Below, in pieces: positions 1 through 8,600 of a DNA stretch of 10,751 bases. Origin of the DNA: Setaria digitata (lineage: Eukaryota > Nematoda > Chromadorea > Rhabditida > Setariidae); contig RCAB01000959.1 in assembly GCA_003640385.1 (NCBI GenBank), positions 1 to 10,751 of the forward strand, in the 5' to 3' direction. Made by a program: the position numbers and the translations under genes. Numbering within the stretch: position 1 is the stretch's first letter; every line of letters begins with the position of its first letter. The notes under the pieces were generated by a model. The model was not told the origin of the DNA. It ran no database searches and was given only the letters and a program-made list of their open reading frames with translations.

Positions 1-43
1 AATAGGCAATAGAATGAACTTGTTCCGACTGATTATGTTTCGT
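1..43 (+). repeat. Left arm of perfect 43-nt inverted repeat
   Basis: These 43 bases are identical to the reverse complement of 10709..10751. The arm covers 13 bases before an ATG and the first ten codons of the edge ORF. Similarity continues inward at a lower level through the ORF. The outer limit is set by the window edge, so the true length and any target-site duplication cannot be seen. Confidence 0.95.
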
Positions 44-328
44 CAAAACCAAAAAAAACTAACGGAATTATTCGGCTATCAAGAACGAGCGCAACAAGAA
101 AAAGTTTTGCAAATAATACGTTTTCTAGCAATGATACAGCAAAAATTACGTGATTCAATCATACATCAAAGACAGCTGGGTGTAGAAGAAAGAGCAGAAA
201 TATTGCTTGTTGATTATTTATTTACAGAAGAACTGAAACACTCAATGAACCGCGGAGGACAGTTGCAAGCAGAAAAACTAGCAAGCATACTGAGTAGTCT
301 AGAAAGACTGTACTCTTTGCTACAGTAA
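14..328 (+). CDS. 104-aa helical protein, left paralogue, unknown function
   Basis: I do not recognise this protein. It is an uninterrupted ORF starting MNLFRLIMFR and ending at TAA, and it aligns without gaps over all 104 residues to the right-edge ORF on the opposite strand (57 identical, 37 of them in the first 50). The middle (residues about 20 to 60) is rich in Gln, Glu, Arg, Leu and Ile with hydrophobic spacing that suggests amphipathic helix or coiled coil. No signal peptide or membrane segment is clear. The frame stays open upstream of the ATG to the window edge, so the start could lie outside. The end reads CTACA then GTAACA, so the stop codon might instead belong to an intron whose donor is ACA|GTAACA. 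The preserved length and frame argue for a functional gene rather than chance. Confidence 0.75.
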   Translation: MNLFRLIMFRQNQKKLTELFGYQERAQQEKVLQIIRFLAMIQQKLRDSIIHQRQLGVEERAEILLVDYLFTEELKHSMNRGGQLQAEKLASILSSLERLYSLLQ

Positions 329-1250
329 CAAAAATTTTTTTAGGATTTTTGAACATCTTCTACCGTGGAAATTGCTGCACCGCAAAAGGACTGTTTAAAA
401 CTGTAGAAGTATTATTTTTATGCATAATAAAAAATATCGGGAACTCATTGCTGCTTTTTGTTCTCTCTCTTCTTACCTATGTTCGATGCTTATTCGTTGT
501 ATAATTTTTATACACAATCATAATATTACTCACCGATTAATCAGGGAAAATATTTTTTTTCTAAAAGGATAGAAAGATTTCTAAAAGGCTGAATGATGAT
601 TATCACAGTGGAAAGTGATATGAATTTGAAAATTTCGTTCGTTAACCGAAAAAATGTCAATGTTGCTTCATTATGTGTTGATTGAATGTAATTTGATTGT
701 TACCTATTTCATCAAAATTATCTGATTTATTTCAATCTTATCAACATTCTTCCTTAAATAAAACAATTTATCAATGAAAGTTTTGATAGGGTACAGCGCT
801 GAAATTTTGTGTTAAATATTCACTCTCGCTATAATCAATGTTGGGACTTTCTCAACTGTTAGTTAGGGCTGTATATGTTGGTATTGTTTTTCCGTTATCT
901 AAGTAATGGAATTTTTCTAATCTAAGAATTGTTCGTAACTGTTGGGTAGATTAATTAAAAAATATCGATTTCAAAGCTGATCATTTTGAAAAATATGCGG
1001 ATTAATTTATTTACAGTTAAGCTGATATTGTTGCAAATTGCCAAACCGAAAGGCATGAATTTTTAAGTACTGCAGATGATGAACACTTTTATATGATAAA
1101 ATGACTGAAATTTTGAGCTCCAAATCCTTCTTCCAACTTTCACTTTGAATTTCATTTTTAATGCTTGCTTCGCAAAAAAAGTCATGCTTTTATGCAATAA
1201 AGGTATTGCAGTATTTAATTTTAAAAATTATTTCATCTAACCTTTGACAG
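329..1250. other. No confident gene; AT-rich sequence
   Basis: I found no supported gene here. Just after the left ORF, a T-rich stretch ending TTTTTTTAG precedes a short open stretch (348 onwards) that would be in phase with the ORF, but only through a 19-nt intron. If the left gene is spliced to 1251, this whole stretch would be its intron. Confidence 0.4.
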
Positions 1251-1332
1251 CGTTCAGTTGAGAATAAAAGGTATGATTCTGGAAGGTGAAATTTTCATAG
1301 ATGGAACAATTTTCCCAATATTAACAAAATAA
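1251..1332 (+). CDS. Candidate terminal exon of a plus-strand gene
   Basis: An acceptor-like CCTTTGACAG ends at 1250. Read with one leading base, the next 27 codons are open and end in TAA. The peptide begins VQLRIKGMILEGEIF and has a strand-like alternation of hydrophobic residues. The required entry phase (2) is the phase the left 104-codon ORF would supply if it is spliced at its CTACA|GTAACA end. That would make a two-exon gene with an intron of about 925 nt. The phase match has a one-in-three chance of being accidental, and no homology supports it. Confidence 0.22.
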
Positions 1333-1514
1333 TTTTTTCTTTTTGCAATCATTCTGAATTATATATACTAGTACTAGAATAATTTCGCATTTTAAGTGAA
1401 TAGTTTCCATTATCATACACCAAATTAAATTAATTCTTTATCAGTAATGTTTGGTTTGGCTTATTATTTTAAGTTGTGGAAGCTATTTCTGCTCATGTTA
1501 TTTCTTCTTTTTCC

Positions 1515-1538
1515 TTTTTTTTTTTTTTTTTTTTTTTT
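1515..1538 (+). repeat. Poly-T tract, 24 bases
   Basis: An uninterrupted run of 24 T is followed directly by GACAG, so it looks like an unusually long polypyrimidine tract in front of a plus-strand splice acceptor at 1543. The following stretch stays open to CTG TAA at 1682 and includes a strong GTAAGT donor at 1680. I could not connect it to a credible gene. It may be simple homopolymer expansion. Confidence 0.8.
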
Positions 1539-1782
1539 GACAGGAGATGTATTAAATTAATTTTCTCCTTTCGTTCTATTATTATGCAGTTTTGTAAGTT
1601 TTTATTGTTCGATGCATTCCAAGATATCGCTGTATCAAGCTGTCGCAAGCAGTTGAACCCATTCAGTAATTCGTATCTGTAAGTGGAAAATTAGTTCAGT
1701 TTTTAAGAAGGAAAAAGAAACAGCCCCTGAAAGAAGTCTCGAAGCTATAATATTTAATTTGATTTTTTATTAAATATTTCAG

Positions 1783-2040
1783 CTAAATGATATTTGGCGT
1801 ATAACTGCAACCAATGACAGAAAAGAGCACACCTGTTTTGGTAATTATTTCCCCGAAATGATTATCTATGAATGTCTTGATCCTGCAGAAGAATTGATTA
1901 ATTTCCAGAAGAGGAGAAAATGTACTGATAAAACTATCATTTTTCCACACTTCTTAAATCTTTCTTCACCTCTTCCGTCATGCAAATCTCTTGGTTTCTT
2001 TGTCTTCGCTTCTAAAAAAAACAAATTATTATTATTCTGA
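1783..2040 (+). CDS. Possible plus-strand exon or small ORF
   Basis: A good acceptor (TAAATATTTCAG) ends at 1782, and the frame beginning CTA AAT GAT is open for 85 codons to TGA at 2038..2040. The first part, beginning LNDIWRITATNDRKEHTCFG, looks more protein-like than the low-complexity C-terminal half. A donor at TTTTG|GTAATT (about 1840) could end a shorter exon of about 58 nt. An ATG occurs at 1858. I found no upstream exon ending in the matching phase 0, so this may be a chance ORF. Confidence 0.2.
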   Translation, partial: LNDIWRITATNDRKEHTCFGNYFPEMIIYECLDPAEELINFQKRRKCTDKTIIFPHFLNLSSPLPSCKSLGFFVFASKKNKLLLF

Positions 2041-2650
2041 AGAGACGTTAGATTGATGTGGTTTTGGTACGAATAAATTGTTTGTTCTTTTTGTAATTTC
2101 CACTTTTATGTCCAGCTGTAATCAACACAAAGTATCAGGAAGTTAGATGCTGTATCAATGTTGCAATTATCTTCAATTAAAAATGTTGAACAAATAATCA
2201 GGTGCGATCAACAGTGATCACTTGCATCCCATAACTAAATTAGAGATTCATAACTGAAACTTGAAACTTGCCTGACTTAGTAGAAACATATAAATAAAAG
2301 CGGAAGCAATTTGCATAAACAATTAAGTAGGCTTCCAGCTAATAAAAAGACTTTTATGCATCATGCAATTGTTTTAAAGGGTTGTTTACAAGTGTAATAT
2401 ATTTTATGCATTTAGTACAATCAATTTATGTTGAATAGTAGAATTAGTGGAGAAGTTGAATCACATCATGAATGTTTTGGCGTTGAATGAAATCAATGAT
2501 TCAGATGTTGATTGCTAAATTCAGGTCTTTGTTTCCTCCAAATCCTTAAATCTATTCTTTAGAGGTGTCAAGATTGGCATATTAACAGGTAAGTGAGATG
2601 GCCAATATGCTTATGTTATATGGAGGCAAGAATTAGATAGCTCAATTTTG
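2041..2650. other. No supported gene
   Basis: The stretch is AT-rich with no convincing ORF or exon on either strand. It probably contains the 3' flank of the minus-strand gene, whose last candidate stop is at 2651. Confidence 0.4.
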
Positions 2651-2677
2651 CTATAATTTTTCCTGATTGGAAGTAAC
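2651..2677 (-). CDS. Possible terminal exon 18
   Basis: The acceptor ATCGCTTGCAG opens a short phase-0 tail, VTSNQEKL, then TAG. It is accepted only because phase and distance fit. No AATAAA-like signal stands out directly after it, so the real 3' end may differ. Confidence 0.28.
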   Translation of the reverse strand, partial: VTSNQEKL

Positions 2678-5600
2678 CTGCAAGCGATTTATATTTGAAG
2701 GAATTAGGAAATAATGATAATAATCATTATCAACATTACAAGCTTTTCTGCAGAGAAATTAACATCATTTATCGTAAAAAATTCTCCGCCTATTTCAACT
2801 CATTCATCATTTTATCCCGTTCCTAATACCTTCAACAATTTATTTGATAGTATTTGGAAATGACACTTATTAATACTATTTTATCTTCGATATTTCCAAG
2901 CTGATGTCTGCGATATTCAATAATTTCGAAGCCATTCTCCTGAAATAATTTAAAATTTTTTCCCAAAAAATCACTCAAGATTTTCTAAATCTAGGAATAC
3001 GATGATAATTTCTCTCTTTAATACGAATCTTTTTCTTTTTTTCTTTAATTTTTGTATTTTAGAAAACGAAGAAAACTTCAAACATACAAGGAACGTAGAG
3101 GTGGTGACTTGCGTGTCACGTATAATTTGAAGAACATTTCGTCCGATGAACACCTTCTCCACCACCTCTAGTGGATTTTTTTGTGTGGTTAATTTTGATA
3201 ATTGATGATCTGTTATTTGTAGTTTCTGTAATGAACTTTGATAAGAGAATAAAAACTGCTAAATTATCCTACAAATTTACTTTTATTTTGATGAAAACAA
3301 TAAAATTAAAATTTAATTTCAAGAAAGTCATAGCAGAAGATAAGCGCACTAATCAAGCTGGTAAAAAGTTTCAATAAAAATTTTAGGAACTTTTCAACTT
3401 CTTGATAAATATTGCAAATTTTCGACATAAAAATTGAAAAAATAAAACATTAAAAGTGTACATATATATTACTGTTATGAATTTTGTTGAAGAATTTTTG
3501 ATTTAACTTTATTGAAATTTTAATCCAATTTATTTTCCTGATTAGATGAAGAAAAATTTTTAAACCTTCTGCGGTTTGCTTGTTACATTTGCATTTCTAA
3601 GTTCGAGTACTTCGTGAATTGAATATGATTCTGAAGTGCGATGCCGGATTCGTTGCTTCAGTTTGATATTAATTGGACCATATAACGAATACTTTTTACT
3701 GTTTATTTTTGTCATCCTTTTTGCGGGCAATAATATCTGCTCATCTTTATCACCTGTTTTATCCAGATGAGCTCATTATCTGATTTTAGTAATTCTTATG
3801 GAATAATTCTTGAAAGCTGTAATTAAGAAGGAGAATGAAAAAAGAATTCTAAATTGATTGAAAAGAAAATTGAGCAATAAAATGAATAATTTACAGGAAG
3901 TAATTTTGTTCTTACAAAATATGCCACTATCCGGATCAAGAAAAGTCTTCGTTTCAGGCAATGAAATTGAATCCGGTGTCCTGAAGCATCGAAAAATACG
4001 GATTTGAACAAATCCATCACCAATAGCAATAACTGATGTTGTCTTTGGTACGAGCTCTAAATGTTTCTGAAAAGGAAGTGAAACAAAATGATTTGATGCG
4101 AAATAATTTCCACTAATGTTTGAATTTTTTTCCTGTAAAATTTACAAAAATTTCAGAACAACATTAGTTGCGCTAATAAACACGTTGTTTTCTTTTTCTT
4201 GCAAAATTATTTCTAAATATGAAAAAAGTTTTAAAATACTTAAATAGATGTCATTGTAAAACTTCTCCTCCACCAATAATCTCCAACTGAACATTAATTG
4301 CATTCCTACGAAAAGATCTACCATCTACGTTGATATTTTGCAAAAAAAAAAAAACAAGCAAAAAATAAATAAGAAACATCATAGCAATGAAATTAATTTC
4401 AGATCAAGAAGAATGTCGGCATTAAAATAATTTTGAGTCTGATATAACATTTTTCCATTGAAATGAATTTTGGTCTGACAAAACTTGATAACACTAAAAA
4501 TTATTATTGCTTTTTTCCTGAATGAAAAAAGAAAAACACAGTCGAACTTTTGCGTAATTTAAAATTGGCGTTAACGTGGCCACTATTCTCTGTTCATTGA
4601 TATCATTTTGACCATAAACTCTAATCACTTGTTTTGTTGTTACAGCACCGATATTTGTACGTAAATATTGTTCAGCTGTGTCTACTTGTAGCGGTCCTGC
4701 AAAAGCAGCAGTAAATTTTAGTGATATCTTTGCGTATACTTGCCGGAAAATGAATGCTACCGAAAATTGAGTGATAAGATATTTTATAGTCAGAAAAAAA
4801 TTAAACTGATTCATTGAAAGTTGGTGATTTTTGCATTTTCATTAAAATGGCGTTTAGAGAAAAGATTAAGTATTGCTTAGTGGTGTGAAATCCGTCATAT
4901 CCTCCAGATATTGTAGCTTTTAAATGAAATAGTAAAAAGCATAGCTAACAAGGCTAAATTTATTTCTTCAGAGATAAGATAAGAAATTTGTCAAGCAAAA
5001 GTTGCAAATTTCCCAGTGAAACTTTCAGAATTAATTTAAATTTAAAGCTCATAAATGATCACCATCAATATTACATTCAGGTATTTTATCATTTCCTTTA
5101 TCGACAAAAATAGATGCCTAAAATTAATTTCAACTCAGTAAATAACTACTACCATAATATGAATTCTTATAAAAATTTTCGATCAGTTTCATTAATAATA
5201 TGAACTTATTAATTGATAATGACTTCAAAAAGATGCATCCGTTAAATTTCAGATAATAATAATTGTTAAATTAGCATAATACATATGTCTAGCGTAAGAT
5301 GAGTGAATATATATAATATATTAATTACTATTAATTCCATATCACGCATTGTTTCACATAAGCCTAATTATGCATTTAAGCAATAGCTTCTCTTCCGTTT
5401 TTAAAATCATTCCAGATTCAAAAGGTGTTAAAAGGCATTGCGCAGTCATTCAGTGCAGATCAGAAAACTTCAAAATATTCTCTGATAGTACCACTTGTTT
5501 TCGCTCTTCGGATAAGCTACTCTGAGTTTGAGATTCTGATAATGATTCGGGACTGTCGTCTTTTGATTTCCTCAAATAAACATCATTAATGCTGCTTCTG

Positions 5601-8600
5601 GATAATTTAATTAGCTAAAACTTTGAAACCAGTGTGATTTAATCACGATGAGAGAATTGATTCGTAATTTAACTTCTCACTGATACTGATGCATTCAGCT
5701 TCATCGCATTATCAATGTTCATCAGCAATGACTTCAGTCTTCTTGAATATTAACTAAATATTTCAAGACTAGAAGAAGAGAAGATGGTCAGCAAATTTAA
5801 TACATCTATCATATCAACACTTCCTGTTGGCTCTTCTAGTAATAGGAAAAAAAAAAAATGTAACTTTTTCAAGCTTATCTCCTCTTTTTGTGATGATAAG
5901 AAGCTGTATAATTCTTCAGCAGCAAAGTGTTCATTCTGAATAAAGTTAATTTAAATGCTAAATTACATGAAATTACACATTAAATAGCCAATGCGTGAAC
6001 AGAAATTTTTACGTCAACTATCGTTTGCATTAATTAATAAAGAAAAAAATGCTATATTAATCTTATACCGGGATTAATTCACTTTCACCTCTGATACATA
6101 TTCCGCGTACAATCTTTATTACACCGTCGCCTACAAGTATTCGTTGAAGACATCGACAGGGTAGTAATGATTGAGGTTGTTTTGTGCATGCAGTTTGAAT
6201 TTTAGGAAATAATTCCTGAAATGAGTATTAAAGAAAAAGAAAAAAAAATTTCCAGTGATTAAAAAACAATAAATGAGACTCTATTTAATTGTTTAAGATG
6301 AATGAAAATTCGTTCAATTTACAAAAAATTAGGACTCAAAAATTTTTGGATTTTTAATCTAGAATATTTTCTGGCTGCGTAATAAACATTGTCTGAAGTG
6401 ACTTTAGCAATGAACAAAATTCACACTCAAGAATGCTATACATACCTGATAGCATCTTGAAATGTCTAATGATATTAATTTTAATTTTAGAGATTAAGTA
6501 TTTACATCTTTCAGTTCATTTTTGCTCTCATTTACGCGAATTTTGATTGTTTCATAAACATAAAGTAATTTAGGCTTAGATCGACGATGTACTTGTTGAT
6601 GGCAACGAATACTAATTGGTCCAATAAGACTGTAAACTAATTTCTGTCCATTGCTTCTTTGATTAGTCGGTTTCATTAGCTTCTTCATCAGTTCTGTAAT
6701 CAGAAGTTGATTGGATAAATTTGAAATTTCGGAATTTTCTTTCCTTTCCTACAAATGAAATTTTCAAGAATCAAACAAAATGTTTCCATATTCTTGTATT
6801 CAATAGCAAGCAACTTAGTATCTTCAATTTTGAATCAAGCCAAAAAATTTCCCTCTTACTGTCATTTCAGCGAAAAATTTTAATCAATCTTTTCCGGACT
6901 CTAATTTAATGGTACCTTCAAATTCACGATCATCATCTATTATTTGAGCAGTCTGTCTGGGCTCCATCACTTCAAAATGAAGCATTTCTGATGTTTGCGA
7001 ACGTAATCCAAGCCGTGATTGACTTACGATAATGATTACATTTTCAGCAAGTGCAACAGTCTGACGCGTGTTAGCTACAACAACATCATTCTCGTGCTAG
7101 AAGAAAGATTCGATTGATAAAATGGCCAAATAGCTTCGGAAATTGAAGAAAAGTTGGTTAAAATTTAAATGCTTTTATGCAAAAGTACTACACAATGGAG
7201 CATATTTGTTAGGAAGAAGCAAAATGCATGGTTTGTTTGTATAAAAATCAATTAAATTATACTTCTGTTTTATTTTTAGTGTAAAAAAAAAAAAAAAAAC
7301 ATCGAAATTTCAAATTTCAGCTTTTGTTGAATTAAAAAGGGAACATCTTATATTAAATCATAAATAAATAAATAAATAATATATATATATAATATATGAG
7401 GAAAATGAGAAAAACAATACATATATATTTGTTTAATTGTTTTTTTTTTTTTGTCACAATTTTGAACAATTTCATAGGCAAGTTTGTTTGAGGATATTTT
7501 CTGATAATTTAGATAAATTTAATGAGCAGAAGCAATATGTACCCCAGCAGAATTTCTTGTCATGAGAGGTTCAATTGTTGCAAAAATACGCTGTTTACTG
7601 TAATATCCATCACCAATAATCTCAATCTTTTCATTAATTACAAAATCATAATGTTTATCTCTTGAAATATTTCGTTTAAGCTCAACATGAATGGGACCTG
7701 TAAATTCATTGCGATTCCCAAAATGATTAATTTCATAATTAAAACTTTTTGGTTGCTAATTTTAATGTTAACTCTTCCTAATTGTCATTTTCAAATAATT
7801 TTCGATTATTGAATTTAAAATAAAAATATTTTGGTTCTTTCGATGCATCATCAAGTGTTATTTTTTTAACAATACTCATAACTTTATACAGTTAGAGCTG
7901 AAAACATTTCTCGGAGTTATTTATTTGGTTGGAATTTATGAATAGTCTAATTAATGAACAACCACTAACTATCCTATTGATTAATGAATTATCACTGACT
8001 ATTTTAGACACTGGAAAGATGTGAAAGATTTAGAATAAAAAATATATCTTTCTATTATCATTTCTAATTTCTTTCTTTTTCTTTTTTTTTTTTTTTTTTC
8101 GCTCAAAACAAGTAGTTTCTGATACTAAATATTGAGAAGTTATTATGATTTCTTTTCGAATTTGTCAAAAGTTGAAACGATCAGCTTGAAAACATTAATT
8201 TGATTTAAAAAGTGACATTTGAGTAGATGATATGCCGATCTGATTTTGCCCGCATATCGAAGAACTGAATTGAGTGTAAGATGATAATTTCTTCGTAAAT
8301 AATTTATTAACATGTTTTACCTCGAATGTTGCATAATGGCGTAGAATCCATCTTGACATTTCCCAAATTGTTTTGCTTAAACCATTCTATTTTATTATCA
8401 TTTTTTTCTATTGTTTTCGCCTCCAACTTATTTGAACTCTTGTCTTCTATATCTGCAGCAAATTCAATCTAATGGAGTAAAAAATGTTGAATTTTAAATT
8501 TATCACTATCAAATTATAAAAAAAGCAATTTGGATCGAATCAGTTAAAACAGATCTCAGTCGGAAATCAGACACCTCCAAGGAACTTCATAATGAACTGA

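Noticed and set aside
327..345. A 19-nt intron (GTAACA to TTTTTTTAG) joining the left ORF in phase to a 17-residue extension beginning IFEHLLPWKLL.
   Set aside because: The phase fits, but 19 nt is below the usual size for animal introns, the right copy has no equivalent, and a one-in-three phase match is weak evidence.
3171..3377. Plus-strand ORF of 68 codons.
   Set aside because: It is antisense to exon 16 and intron 15 of the minus-strand gene and has low-complexity Lys/Phe-rich content.
4142..4324. Minus-strand ORF of 60 codons starting [16 protein letters not shown].
   Set aside because: The frame as a whole has no similarity to the modules; the interesting peptide at its 5' part lies in a different frame and is reported separately.
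5300..5335. AT-rich tract that might suggest an origin or a TATA element.
   Set aside because: It is ordinary intronic AT sequence with no associated motif or gene start.
6721..6909. Plus-strand ORF of 62 codons.
   Set aside because: It lies in an intron of the minus-strand gene, is Phe/Lys/Ser-rich as expected from AT-rich noncoding DNA, and has no supporting paralogue.
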